Source of the DNA: Clostridia bacterium
Lineage (GTDB): Bacteria > Bacillota > Clostridia > Christensenellales > CAG-138
DNA length: 64,000 nt
Reading direction: 5' to 3'
NCBI GenBank assembly: GCA_017614315.1
Contig: JAGACA010000007.1
Location: forward strand, 132,433 to 196,432
In this document: one piece after another, positions 17,801 to 27,279 of the stretch
How the letters are laid out: each line of letters starts with the position of its first letter
How positions within the stretch are numbered: position 1 is the first letter of the stretch
Notes under the pieces: generated by a model
What the model saw: only the letters and a program-made list of their open reading frames with translations
Databases searched by the model: none
What the model was told of the DNA's origin: nothing
Translations under genes and position numbers: made by a program

Positions 17801-19396
17801 ATGAAACTCTACGCAGTCAATCTCGAACTGCCGTTCAACGCGAACGAATCGGCGCTGAACCTTGCGATCGCGGCGGAGACGAGGCTCCCCGCCGACAGGA
17901 TCACGAACGTGAAGCCTGTGAGGAGATCCCTCGACGCAAGGGACAAGAACGACATAAAGTTCATCTACTCCGCCGTCTTCGAGGTGGAGGACGCCGATTA
18001 CAAAAAAAGGAGCGGCGGCTTTTCGAGAAACATCGGCAAGGCGCCCGAACGCCCGGAGATCGCGGAGACGACGGGGGAGATCCCCCAGCCGGCGCCCGTG
18101 GTCGTCGCAGGCGCGGGCCCCGCGGGGCTCTTCGCGGCGCATACGCTTGCCGTACGCGGATATAAGGTCATTCTTATCGACCGCGGCAGTCCCATTGAAA
18201 AGCGCGCGGCCGACGTCGACGTGTTCTGGACGAGCGCGAAGCTCGATCCCGAATCCAACATAATGTTCGGCGAGGGAGGCGCAGGCGCCTTCTCCGACGG
18301 AAAGCTCACGACGAGGATAAAGGACGCCCGGGCGGATATTGTCGTTGAAACGCTGGTCAAGTACGGCGCTCCCGAGAGGATCGCCGTCGACGCGAAGCCT
18401 CACGTCGGCACGGACGTGCTCCGCAGGGTCGTGTCGAACATGCGCCGCGCGATAGAAGAAGCGGGCGGCGACGTCAGGTTCGGCACCAAGCTCACCGATA
18501 TATCGTCGAAGGACGGGCGCGTCACGTCCGTCACGGTCAACGGCGGCGAGGTCATACCCTGCTGCGCGGTCGTGCTCGCGATCGGTCAGGCGGCGAGGGA
18601 CACCTGCCGCATGCTGTTCGACCGCGGCGTCGAGATCACCGCGAAGCCCTTCGCGGTCGGCGTTCGCATCGAGCATCCGCAGAGCCTCATCGACAGGGCG
18701 CAGTTCGGCAGATTCGCCGGCCATCCGAGGCTCGGCGCGGCCGAATACAGGCTGACGGCGAAGTCCGGGAACAGGGGCGTGTACACGTTCTGCATGTGCC
18801 CCGGCGGATACGTCGTCGCTTCGAGCTCGAACGAGGGCGAAGTCGTCACAAACGGTATGAGTTATGCCGCTAGGGACGCGGAGAACGCGAACTCCGGCAT
18901 TATAGTGCAGGTCAGCCCGTCGGATCTCGGCGGCGCCCCTTTTGCGGGAATGGAGTTCCAGGAAAAGCTCGAGCGCGCGGCGTTCAGGCTCGGCGGAGGC
19001 GACTACTCGGCTCCGGCGGAGCGCGTCGCGGACTTCATGCGCGATTCCGATCCCATGCCCTTTGACACGGTCAAGCCCACCTATCGTCCGCAGGCGGTGC
19101 CCCGCAAGCTCAAAAAATGCCTTCCCGGCACGGTCTGCCGCGGGATACAGGACGCTCTTACGGCGTTCGGCCGTCAGCTGAAGGGCTTCGACATGGGCGG
19201 CGCGGTGCTCACCGCCGTCGAGACAAGGACGAGCTCTCCCGTTAGGATCAACCGCGGCGAGGACGGCCAGGCGACGAGGCTCAAAGGCCTCTATCCGGTC
19301 GGCGAGGGCGCCGGCTACGCGGGCGGGATCGTTTCCGCCGCCGTCGACGGCATGAAGGCCGCCGAAAGAATAATCGCCGTATATAAAGCCGAATGA
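17801..19396 (+). CDS. FAD-dependent oxidoreductase (COG2509 family)
   Basis: A 531-residue predicted flavoprotein. An N-terminal domain of about 95 residues precedes the dinucleotide-binding motif VVVAGAGPAGLFAAHT (near residue 105), then the family signatures MFGEGGAGAFSDGKLTTR and CMCPGGYVVASSS, and a C-terminal FAD-binding segment GEGAGYAGGIVSAAVDG. COG2509 proteins are widespread and uncharacterised; dehydrogenase activity is inferred from the fold. No clear ribosome binding site precedes the ATG; a hairpin (GCGGCT/AGCCGC) lies 14 bases upstream. It leads a plus-strand run with the ATPase and SLOG genes. Confidence 0.9.
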   Translation: MKLYAVNLELPFNANESALNLAIAAETRLPADRITNVKPVRRSLDARDKNDIKFIYSAVFEVEDADYKKRSGGFSRNIGKAPERPEIAETTGEIPQPAPVVVAGAGPAGLFAAHTLAVRGYKVILIDRGSPIEKRAADVDVFWTSAKLDPESNIMFGEGGAGAFSDGKLTTRIKDARADIVVETLVKYGAPERIAVDAKPHVGTDVLRRVVSNMRRAIEEAGGDVRFGTKLTDISSKDGRVTSVTVNGGEVIPCCAVVLAIGQAARDTCRMLFDRGVEITAKPFAVGVRIEHPQSLIDRAQFGRFAGHPRLGAAEYRLTAKSGNRGVYTFCMCPGGYVVASSSNEGEVVTNGMSYAARDAENANSGIIVQVSPSDLGGAPFAGMEFQEKLERAAFRLGGGDYSAPAERVADFMRDSDPMPFDTVKPTYRPQAVPRKLKKCLPGTVCRGIQDALTAFGRQLKGFDMGGAVLTAVETRTSSPVRINRGEDGQATRLKGLYPVGEGAGYAGGIVSAAVDGMKAAERIIAVYKAE

Positions 19397-19415
19397 ACAA
19401 AAGGCAGGATCGGTC

Positions 19416-20129
19416 ATGAAAAGATATTTCGTCATAATCGGAAACTTCGGCTCCGGCAAGACGGAGCTTGCTCTCAATATGGCCTTCGAAGGCGCGGCGA
19501 GGGGCGAAAAGGTCACGCTCGTCGATATCGACGTGATAAACCCCTATTTCCGCTCGACCGAGAGAAAGGCGGAGCTCAACGCCGCCGGCATAAGGCTCAT
19601 TTCCCCTAACTTCACATCGTCCGGCGTGGAGGTGCCGTCCATACCCGCCGAGATATTCTCGGTGTTCTCCGATAACTCGGATCTAGTAATATTCGACGTC
19701 GGCGGCGATCCGGTCGGATCGATCGCCATGGGTCAGTATTACGGGTATTTCAGGGAGCTCGAGAACTTCGAGGTGTGGTACGTCATTAACGCGAGGAGGC
19801 CGTTATCCTCCGGCGCGGACGAAAACATCGAAATGATCGGCAAGATACACGGCGTGTCCCGCCTGGATATAACGGGAATACTCAACAACACGAACCTTGC
19901 CCACGAATCGGGCGAGGACGACCTCGAATACGGCTACGCCGTAACGAAGGAGGTTTCCGAGCGCACAGGTCTCCCCGTGATAGGCACGATGGGAACCGAA
20001 GGCATACTTGACGCGTTTATTGATAAGGCAAAGAAAAAGGGTATGGACGATAAGTTCATAGGCCGCCCGATCACGATAAAGCGTTATATGCACAGGGACT
20101 GGGCAAACTACACCGAGAAGGGGCTGTGA
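19416..20129 (+). CDS. P-loop ATPase of the MinD/CobQ type
   Basis: A 237-residue nucleotide-binding protein with Walker A GNFGSGKTE at residues 9-17, a switch-like DIDVINPYFRSTERK and the Walker B-type IFDVGGDPVGS. The family is annotated as ATP-binding protein or cobyric-acid-synthase-like and its function is unknown; homologues often sit beside 2-oxoacid:ferredoxin oxidoreductase genes. Here the neighbours are the flavoprotein (19 bases upstream) and a SLOG protein whose start overlaps this stop by one base. A role in loading or moving a cofactor is a guess. Confidence 0.88.
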   Translation: MKRYFVIIGNFGSGKTELALNMAFEGAARGEKVTLVDIDVINPYFRSTERKAELNAAGIRLISPNFTSSGVEVPSIPAEIFSVFSDNSDLVIFDVGGDPVGSIAMGQYYGYFRELENFEVWYVINARRPLSSGADENIEMIGKIHGVSRLDITGILNNTNLAHESGEDDLEYGYAVTKEVSERTGLPVIGTMGTEGILDAFIDKAKKKGMDDKFIGRPITIKRYMHRDWANYTEKGL

Positions 20130-20641
20130 TGGCCGCCTTCACGGGAAAGACGGAATACGATCTTCCGAAGGAGCTCTCGGTCAGCTTCACCGGCCACCGT
20201 ACCGATAAGCTGCCATGGGGCTCCGACGAATCGGATGAACGCGCCGCCGCGTTCAAAAAGCGGCTCGAGCGCGAGATCGTCAAGGCATATAAGCAGGGCG
20301 CGAGATACTTCCTCTCCGGCATGGCGGACGGCATAGATCTGATCGCCGCGGAGACGGTATTGAGACTGTCGGCGCTCTGCCCCGGTATGGAGCTCGTCGC
20401 CGTGTTCCCCTACGGAACGGGCAATTCCGAAAGGAAGCGCAGCGCCGCCAAAAGGGCGTTCAGGGCGGTATCGCTCCATGAAAACTACGTGACCGGCTGC
20501 TACATGGAAAGGAACAGATTCCTCACCGAACACTGCGTGCGCATGATATGCGGTTTCGGGGGCGATATGTCGACGGGCACAGGACAGACCGTCGGCATGG
20601 CGCTGAAGGCAGGCATAGACGTAGTGATAATAAACGTATAA
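20129..20641 (+). CDS. SLOG-family protein (DUF1273/YpsA-like)
   Basis: A 170-residue Rossmann-like protein with the SLOG signatures SFTGHRTDKL at the N-terminus and FLSGMADGIDLIAAE in the middle. SLOG proteins bind nucleotides or their derivatives; YpsA in B. subtilis affects division and stress resistance, but the present function is unknown. I start at ATG 20129, which overlaps the preceding stop (TGATG); GTG at 20126 is an alternative one codon upstream. The downstream ABC-F gene follows after 14 bases. Confidence 0.87.
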   Translation: MAAFTGKTEYDLPKELSVSFTGHRTDKLPWGSDESDERAAAFKKRLEREIVKAYKQGARYFLSGMADGIDLIAAETVLRLSALCPGMELVAVFPYGTGNSERKRSAAKRAFRAVSLHENYVTGCYMERNRFLTEHCVRMICGFGGDMSTGTGQTVGMALKAGIDVVIINV

Positions 20642-20655
20642 CAAGAGGTAACAGC

Positions 20656-22590
20656 ATGCCTGTTTTAACAGTAAACGAATTGAAAAAATCGTTCGTTACC
20701 CGCGTGCTTTTCGAAAATATCTCTTTCGAAGTGGGGAAGAACGACCATATCGGACTCATAGGAGTCAACGGGTGCGGCAAGACCACCCTGTTCAGGATCA
20801 TAGAGGGCGAAGAGCCCTATGACGAAGGGATCGTATCGATCCCGCGCGACACCACAGTAGGCTCGATGGATCAGTCTATCGAGGAGGACACGAGGACTTT
20901 ATTCGACTACACCCTGGCGGTGTTCGACAATCTGCTCGCGATCGAGAACGACCTCGACACGATCAACGCCCGCCTCGAAAAGGGCGAAACTGACGGGAAG
21001 CTCCTCGACCGCCAGCACGCGCTTTACGAAAGGTACGAGGCGGCGGGAGGCCTCACCTTCCGCTCCAGGACGAGGTCCACGCTCCTCGGCCTCGGCTTTG
21101 CCGAGGACGAGCTCACGAAGGCGATCCCGCTTTTCAGCGGCGGGCAGAAAAACAAGGCGCAGCTCGCGAGGGTGCTGCTCTCGGGCTCGAACCTGCTCCT
21201 TCTGGACGAGCCCACGAACCACCTCGACATAAGCGCGATCGAATGGCTCGAAAGCTTCCTCGCGGATTATCCCGGGGCGTTCATAGTCATCTCCCACGAC
21301 AGGTATTTCCTTGACAGGGTGACAAACGTGACGTTCGAGCTCAAGGATCGGAAGCTCTTCGTGTCGAAGGGCAACTACTCGAGGCATATGGAGCTCCGCT
21401 CGACCGCAAGGGAGCTCGAGCTCAAAAGGTATCTCCGCACCAAGAAGGAGATCAGCCGCATAGAGGGCATGGTCGAGCAGCAGAGGCGCTGGGGACAGGA
21501 GCATAACTTCATCACCGCCGCGTCGAAGCAGAAGGCCGCCGACAGGCTGAGGGAGACGCTCGTCGAGCCCGAAAGGGATCCCGCGAGCATACATTTCTCC
21601 TTTACCGCGAAGGAAGGCGGCGGCAGCGAGGCCGCGGTCATAAAGGGGCTTTCCAAGAGCTTCGGCGGCAGGGAGGTCTTCAAGAACGCCGATCTTCTCG
21701 TCAAAAAGGGCGAAAAGGTATTCATACTCGGCGACAACGGCTGCGGCAAGACGACGCTCCTCAACATTCTCGCCGGACGTCTTCGTCCGACATCGGGCGC
21801 GGCGTACCTCGGCGCGCATACCGAGGCGGCGTATTACGAGCAGACCATGACCGGGCTCGATACCGATAAGACGGTGCTAAGCGAGGTGTGGGACAGGTAT
21901 TTCAATACCATCTCGCATAAGGATATAAGGAACGCGCTCGGCGCTTTCCTGTTCAGGGGCGACGACGTGGAGAAAAAGGTCTCCATGCTCTCCGGCGGAG
22001 AGAAGGCGAGGATACAGCTTTTGAAGCTCATGCTCACGAAGGCGAATCTGCTCCTTTTGGACGAGCCCACGAACCACCTCGACATCCCCTCGCGCGAGGC
22101 GCTCGAAAACGCGCTCGACGAGTATAACGGAACGGTCATCGCCGTAACGCACGACCGCTATCTCGTCAACCGCCTTGCCGACCGCGTCGTGGTGATGGAT
22201 CACGACGGCATGACCGAATACGTCGGCGGATACGACGATTACCTCGCCGCAAGGGAGGAGGCCAAGCTGTCCGCCGTGGAAAAGGAGCCCGTGAAGATCT
22301 CGCAAAACGCCGCGGACTATAAGGAAATGAAAGCGCTCAAGAGCGAGATCGCAAGGGCGAGGACGGCGGTCAGCCGCGCCGAAAAAGCGATACAGGAAAC
22401 GGAATCCGAGCTCGAAAGGCTCAATCTCGAGCTTTCGACGCCCGAAGTCGCCTTCGATTACGTAAGGGCGGGCGAGCTTTCCGAAAAGGCTGCGGAGCTC
22501 AAAAGGAACGCCGAGAACCTATTCAGGGAGTGGGAACAGGCGTCCGAAAGGCTCGCGGAGCTGAATAACGACAGAGAAGAAAAGGAATAA
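20656..22590 (+). CDS. ABC-F family ATPase
   Basis: A soluble protein of 644 residues with two ABC nucleotide-binding domains and no membrane segments. Walker A motifs are GVNGCGKTT and GDNGCGKTT, signatures LFSGGQKNKAQLAR and MLSGGEKARIQL, and both Walker B regions read LLLDEPTNHLD. A helical linker joins the domains and a Lys/Glu-rich C-terminal coiled coil starts near residue 550, as in the Uup/YdiF-like group. ABC-F proteins bind the ribosomal E site and relieve stalling or antibiotic inhibition; which subtype this is needs a tree. Ribosome binding site AGAGGTAACAGC precedes the ATG. Confidence 0.93.
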   Translation: MPVLTVNELKKSFVTRVLFENISFEVGKNDHIGLIGVNGCGKTTLFRIIEGEEPYDEGIVSIPRDTTVGSMDQSIEEDTRTLFDYTLAVFDNLLAIENDLDTINARLEKGETDGKLLDRQHALYERYEAAGGLTFRSRTRSTLLGLGFAEDELTKAIPLFSGGQKNKAQLARVLLSGSNLLLLDEPTNHLDISAIEWLESFLADYPGAFIVISHDRYFLDRVTNVTFELKDRKLFVSKGNYSRHMELRSTARELELKRYLRTKKEISRIEGMVEQQRRWGQEHNFITAASKQKAADRLRETLVEPERDPASIHFSFTAKEGGGSEAAVIKGLSKSFGGREVFKNADLLVKKGEKVFILGDNGCGKTTLLNILAGRLRPTSGAAYLGAHTEAAYYEQTMTGLDTDKTVLSEVWDRYFNTISHKDIRNALGAFLFRGDDVEKKVSMLSGGEKARIQLLKLMLTKANLLLLDEPTNHLDIPSREALENALDEYNGTVIAVTHDRYLVNRLADRVVVMDHDGMTEYVGGYDDYLAAREEAKLSAVEKEPVKISQNAADYKEMKALKSEIARARTAVSRAEKAIQETESELERLNLELSTPEVAFDYVRAGELSEKAAELKRNAENLFREWEQASERLAELNNDREEKE

Positions 22591-22595
22591 ACGAT

Positions 22596-24275
22596 TTGGC
22601 TAAAACAAATAAAACAAAGAAAAGATCAAAGCTCAAAATAATCCCGCTGGGAGGTCTCGGCGAGATAGGCAAAAACATGACCGTCATGGAGTACGAGAAC
22701 GACATCATCGTCATCGACTGCGGGCTTTCGTTCCCCGATGAGGATATGCTCGGCGTAGACCTCGTGATCCCCGACATGACGTACCTTGAGGAGAACTTCG
22801 ACCGTATCCGCGGATTCGTCATTACCCACGGCCACGAGGATCATATCGGCGCGGTGCCCTTCGCCATGCAGAAGTTCGACGCGCCGGTCTACGGCTCGAA
22901 GTTCACCCTCGCGCTCATAAGGCATAAGCTCGAGGAGCACAAGATAAAGAACGCGGATCTGAGGACGGTCGTCGCTGGCGACGTCGTCGAGCTCGGCTGC
23001 TTCAAGGTCGAGTTCATAAAGGTCTCGCACTCGATAGCCGGCGCGCTCGCCGTCGCGGTCACCACCCCTGTCGGCGTGGTCGTCCACACCGGCGATTTCA
23101 AGGTCGACTACACCCCCGTCGACAACGAGCCCATCGACATCGCGCGCTTCGCGTATTACGGCACGAAGGGCGTTCTCGCGCTCATGATGGATTCCACCAA
23201 CGCGGAGTTTTTCGGCTCCACCCCGTCCGAGATGGAGCTCGGCGCCACGTTCGAAAAGGTATTCGACGAGGCAGAAGGCCGAATAATCGTCGCGAGCTTC
23301 GCCTCGAACGTGTACCGCATACAGCAGATCGCCGATATCGCGATCGAACACGGCAGGGTCATCTGCTTCCAGGGACGTTCCATGGAGATGATCGCCGATA
23401 TCGCGTCGGAGCTCGGGTATCTGAGCATTCCCGCCGAGAGCATCGTCGGCATCGAAAAGCTCAAGAAGTATTCCGACAACGAGGTCTGCGTATTCACCAC
23501 CGGCTCGCAGGGCGAGTCGATGAGCGGCCTGTTCCGCATGGCGAACGCGAACCACAAGCTCAATATCGGCCACGGCGACACCGTCGTGATCTCCGCCTCC
23601 GCCATACCCGGCAACGAGAAGGCGGTCGGCAAGGTCATAAACCAGCTGTTCCAGCGCGGCGCGAACGTCGTTTACGACAGGTTCGCCGACGTGCACGTTT
23701 CCGGCCACGCTCGGCGCGAGGAGCTAAAGCTCATGATACGCCTCATAAAGCCGAAATTCATGATCCCCGTCCACGGCGAGGCGAGGCACCTTTACCATCA
23801 CGCGCTCCTTGCCGAATCCCTCGGCATAAACCGCTCCAACATATTCGTCATGGAAACGGGAAGCGTGCTCGAGCTCTCCGCGAGGAGCGGCAAGATCACC
23901 GGCTCCGTCCAGTCCGGGAACGTCCTCGTCGACGGCTCGGGCGTGGGCGACGTCGGCAGTGCGGTGCTCCGCGAGCGCAGGCTGCTCTCGCATGACGGCG
24001 TGTTCGTGATGATAATCGCGATCAAGCGCGACACAGGCGAGCTTGCCGCCGAGCCCGAGATGATATCGAAGGGCTTCGTGTTCGCGAAGGACGCGGAGGA
24101 GCTCATGACCGAGGTCAAGGCGGTGGCGAGGGAGTCCGCTCTCATGTTCGCCGCCTGCGACAAATCCGAATGGGGCAACGTCAAGAACCTCATCAAGTCC
24201 GCGGTGAAGAGCTGTCTTTACTCGAACACCAAGAGGACGCCCCTCATCCATCACGTGTTTTTAGAGGTTGACTGA
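22596..24275 (+). CDS. rnj: Ribonuclease J
   Basis: A beta-CASP metallo-beta-lactamase RNase with 5'-3' exo- and endonuclease activity, central to mRNA turnover in Firmicutes. The 559 residues show the zinc motif THGHEDHIG, downstream ligands in VHTGDFKVD, the beta-CASP motifs and the C-terminal dimerisation domain ending HHVFLEVD. The start is TTG at 22596, 5 bases after the ABC-F stop. There is a single copy in the window. The conserved downstream neighbour is a YlbF-type protein, itself tied to RNA processing in B. subtilis. Confidence 0.96.
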   Translation: MAKTNKTKKRSKLKIIPLGGLGEIGKNMTVMEYENDIIVIDCGLSFPDEDMLGVDLVIPDMTYLEENFDRIRGFVITHGHEDHIGAVPFAMQKFDAPVYGSKFTLALIRHKLEEHKIKNADLRTVVAGDVVELGCFKVEFIKVSHSIAGALAVAVTTPVGVVVHTGDFKVDYTPVDNEPIDIARFAYYGTKGVLALMMDSTNAEFFGSTPSEMELGATFEKVFDEAEGRIIVASFASNVYRIQQIADIAIEHGRVICFQGRSMEMIADIASELGYLSIPAESIVGIEKLKKYSDNEVCVFTTGSQGESMSGLFRMANANHKLNIGHGDTVVISASAIPGNEKAVGKVINQLFQRGANVVYDRFADVHVSGHARREELKLMIRLIKPKFMIPVHGEARHLYHHALLAESLGINRSNIFVMETGSVLELSARSGKITGSVQSGNVLVDGSGVGDVGSAVLRERRLLSHDGVFVMIIAIKRDTGELAAEPEMISKGFVFAKDAEELMTEVKAVARESALMFAACDKSEWGNVKNLIKSAVKSCLYSNTKRTPLIHHVFLEVD

Positions 24276-24278
24276 GCC

Positions 24279-24620
24279 ATGGATTACGACAAGGCGCATT
24301 CGCTCGCGGCGGACATCCGCGCGAGCCGGGAATATAAAAGCTTCGTTTCCGCGAGGGAGGCGGTCTCGCAGGATCCCAACACCCTCGGGCTTCTTAAGGA
24401 GTACAGGCGTCTGGAGCTGAGGTGCCAGGCCGCGATCGTCTCCGGCGAGGAGGATCTCGAGAGCATGGAAAAGCTCCAGAGGCTCATGGGGCTCCTGCAG
24501 ATGAACAAGGACGCCTCCGAATATCTCATGGCGGAGTTCGCATTGAGCCGCATGCTCGGCGATATCTACAGGATACTCGCCGACGCCGCGGAGCTCGACA
24601 TAAGCATGCTTGATAATTAA
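24279..24620 (+). CDS. YlbF/YmcA family protein
   Basis: A 113-residue all-helical protein of the YlbF family, with the heptad-rich core DPNTLGLLKEYRRLELRCQ and LMGLLQMNKDASEYLMAE. In B. subtilis YlbF, YmcA and YaaT form a complex that modifies RNase Y activity. It lies 3 bases after RNase J, which supports a link to RNA decay, though this family is also found with other partners. Confidence 0.88.
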   Translation: MDYDKAHSLAADIRASREYKSFVSAREAVSQDPNTLGLLKEYRRLELRCQAAIVSGEEDLESMEKLQRLMGLLQMNKDASEYLMAEFALSRMLGDIYRILADAAELDISMLDN

Positions 24621-24634
24621 GAAAGGTCCGGCTC

Positions 24635-25936
24635 ATGGAAAACGAGAACAAGGATCCCAAGAAAACATCGTCCTTCCCGGCGGTCACCGTACACACCGCA
24701 CGGTTCGAGACCATTCAGAAGCCGCCCGAGGTCGATTCCCTGTCCAAAACGCGAAGGGATATCGTCATAGGCGACGACGGCCGCGATAAGAAGGAAAAGA
24801 CGAAGAAGAGCATGAGGACATTCCGCGTCGTGAGGGCGATCTGGCGCAAGCTCAGTCCCTTTATCGCGGCGATACTCTCACTCGTCATAGTCTATTTCGC
24901 GCTCAAATTCGCCGTCAATTTTGCCGTCAACAAATACGTAAAGCCCGTGGACGCCAACGACGCGACGCCCATCACCGTCGAGATACCCAAGGGCTCCGGC
25001 GCCTCCGCGATCGCGAAGATACTCTATGAAGCCGGCGGCGAGGGCGAGAAGGGGCTCATCCAGAACAAGGCGATATTCAAGGTCTACGTCGATTTCAAGG
25101 GCAAATCCTCCAGCCTCAAGGCGGGCACGTACGTGCTCTCCCGCAACATGAGCATCAGCAGGATCGTCGACATAATCTGCACCGGCAATCCGCCCAGGAA
25201 GACCGCGAAGTTCACGGTCAGCGAGGGCATGACGGTCGAGGCGATAGCGGCGAAGCTCGTCGATCTCGACATACTCAAATCCTCCGACCGCTTCCTCGAG
25301 CTCGCAAGGACGGGCGAGGTGTTCGCGGAGAAATATTGGTTCATCAAGGATATAGTGGACGAGGGCAGACCCGGCAGGCTCTATATGCTCGAGGGCTATC
25401 TGTTCCCCGACACGTACGAGGTCTACGCCGACGCCACCGAGGAGGAGATCATCATCAAGATGCTCGACCGCTTCGACGAGATCTACGAAAGGAGATACGT
25501 CGAAAGGGCGGAGGAGCTTTCGCTTTCGCTCGACGACGTCATAGTGCTCGCCTCTATAATCGAAAAAGAGGCCAAGACGTTCGACTTCACCAAGGTCTCC
25601 GCGGTGTTCCACGGAAGACTGCAGCGCGACATGATGCTCAACTCCGACGCGACGCTCGATTATATATTGAGATCCGGCAAGCTCGAGTTCACGCAGGAGG
25701 AGCTTTCGACCGATTCCCCGTATAATACATACCGGGTGAAGGGGCTCCCCGCCGGGCCGATATCGAATCCCGGCCGCGCCGCGATCGAAGCGGTGCTGTT
25801 CCCCTTCGAGCAGTATCTGGAGGAGGGCTACCTGTACTTCTGCCTCATGGACGGAGCGACAGGCGCGCTGGTGTTCGCCAAGACGCTCGAGGAGCACGAG
25901 GCGAACGTCGCCAAATACAAGCCCTACTGGTCGTAA
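24635..25936 (+). CDS. mltG: Endolytic transglycosylase MltG
   Basis: It cleaves nascent glycan strands at the membrane and sets chain length. The 433 residues comprise a charged cytoplasmic region of about 70, one membrane helix (FIAAILSLVIVYFALKF), a LysM-like segment and the YceG domain with EGYLFPDTYEV and the catalytic Glu in VLASIIEKEAK near residue 308. Ribosome binding site AAAGG at 8 bases. In many Firmicutes mltG is followed by an O-methyltransferase and U32 genes; here the U32 gene follows directly. Confidence 0.95.
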   Translation: MENENKDPKKTSSFPAVTVHTARFETIQKPPEVDSLSKTRRDIVIGDDGRDKKEKTKKSMRTFRVVRAIWRKLSPFIAAILSLVIVYFALKFAVNFAVNKYVKPVDANDATPITVEIPKGSGASAIAKILYEAGGEGEKGLIQNKAIFKVYVDFKGKSSSLKAGTYVLSRNMSISRIVDIICTGNPPRKTAKFTVSEGMTVEAIAAKLVDLDILKSSDRFLELARTGEVFAEKYWFIKDIVDEGRPGRLYMLEGYLFPDTYEVYADATEEEIIIKMLDRFDEIYERRYVERAEELSLSLDDVIVLASIIEKEAKTFDFTKVSAVFHGRLQRDMMLNSDATLDYILRSGKLEFTQEELSTDSPYNTYRVKGLPAGPISNPGRAAIEAVLFPFEQYLEEGYLYFCLMDGATGALVFAKTLEEHEANVAKYKPYWS

Positions 25937-25938
25937 CT

Positions 25939-27225
25939 ATGATGGAACTGCTTGCCCCCGCGGGTAATCCCGAAAGGTTCTATACGGCGGTCCGGTACGG
26001 CGCGGACGCGGTCTATATGGGGCTCCCGGCGTTCTCGCTCCGGAACCTCGCGGATAATTTCACGTTCGGGGAACTCCCCGGCGCGATAGCTTACGCCCAC
26101 GAACGGAACGTGAAGGTCTACGTCACCGTCAATTCGTTCATAAGGGATACGGAGCTCGGCGAGCTTAAGGACACGCTCGCGTTTCTTAAGGATTCCGGCG
26201 CGGACGCGCTTATCGTGAACGATCCCGCCGTGATAAGCCTGTCGAGGAGGATCGCGCCCGATATGCCGCTCCACCTTTCGACGCAGGCCAACACGCTCAA
26301 TTCCGAGGCGGCGCGCTTCTGGTTCGATCAGGGCGTCTCCCGCATCGTCCTTGCGAGGGAGCTCACGCTCGACGAGATAAAGCTCCTCCGCTCGCGCATA
26401 CCCGACGCGCTCGAGCTCGAGATGTTCGTCCACGGCGCGATGTGCGTAAGCTATTCCGGCCGCTGCCTCCTGTCGAACTACATCGACGGCCGCGACTCCA
26501 ACAGGGGCGAATGCGTACAGCCCTGCCGCTGGAATTACGAGCTTAAGGACGGACGCGTGTATTCCGCCGAGATCCGCGAAAGGGGCAGGAACGGCGAATA
26601 CTTCACCGTCGAGGACGACGGGAAGGGCAGCTTCATACTCAACTCCCGCGATATGTGCCTCGCGCCGTATCTCGATAAGATCGAGGCCGCGGGCGTATCC
26701 TGCATAAAGATCGAGGGCAGGATGAAATCCATACTCTACGTCGCGACGGCGACGAACGCCTACCGCATGGCGCTCGACGGCGCGCCGGCCGAAACGGTGA
26801 TGAAGGAGCTCATGCTCCTTTCGCACCGTCCCTACACCACGGGCTTTGCCTTCCGCGAAAGCGAAAAATGCCGCGGAGGCACCTACGGCAGGGACAGGAG
26901 CCTGAACGTCCTCTACGGTGAAAACCCCGAGGAGCTCATGGAGTATAAGACCGGCGGCTACACGCAGGAAGCGAAGATCGCCGCGGTCGTGCTCGGCTAT
27001 GACGCGGAAAAGGGGCTTGCCCACGTCGAACAGCGCAATAACTTCCGCGTCGGCGACAGGCTCGGCATACTCGCCCCGAAGGACGTGGGGCGCGGGTTCA
27101 CCGTTTCGAGGATAACGAATGAGGAGGGGGAGGAGCGCGATTCCGCCCCGCATCCCATGGAAAGGCTCTTTATCGGCTGCGCCGAGGAAGTCTCCCCGGG
27201 GGACATATTGAGGATAGGTTTATAA
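25939..27225 (+). CDS. Peptidase U32 family protein (TrhP-like)
   Basis: A 428-residue U32 protein. It opens MELLAPAGNPERFYTAVRYGAD and carries the U32 signature FVHGAMCVSYSGRCLLS plus the cysteine ligands in RGECVQPCRW. Related proteins TrhP (E. coli) and YrrN/YrrO (B. subtilis) are needed for 5-hydroxyuridine at tRNA position 34, so tRNA modification is more likely than proteolysis. Two Met codons are adjacent at 25939 and 25942. The mltG stop lies 2 bases upstream, matching the B. subtilis mltG-yrrM-yrrN-yrrO order with one or two genes missing. Confidence 0.92.
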   Translation: MMELLAPAGNPERFYTAVRYGADAVYMGLPAFSLRNLADNFTFGELPGAIAYAHERNVKVYVTVNSFIRDTELGELKDTLAFLKDSGADALIVNDPAVISLSRRIAPDMPLHLSTQANTLNSEAARFWFDQGVSRIVLARELTLDEIKLLRSRIPDALELEMFVHGAMCVSYSGRCLLSNYIDGRDSNRGECVQPCRWNYELKDGRVYSAEIRERGRNGEYFTVEDDGKGSFILNSRDMCLAPYLDKIEAAGVSCIKIEGRMKSILYVATATNAYRMALDGAPAETVMKELMLLSHRPYTTGFAFRESEKCRGGTYGRDRSLNVLYGENPEELMEYKTGGYTQEAKIAAVVLGYDAEKGLAHVEQRNNFRVGDRLGILAPKDVGRGFTVSRITNEEGEERDSAPHPMERLFIGCAEEVSPGDILRIGL

Positions 27226-27279
27226 AAGGCGAAGATTCGCTCGATATAATAAAAACAAACTCACACGGAGGTATAAATC

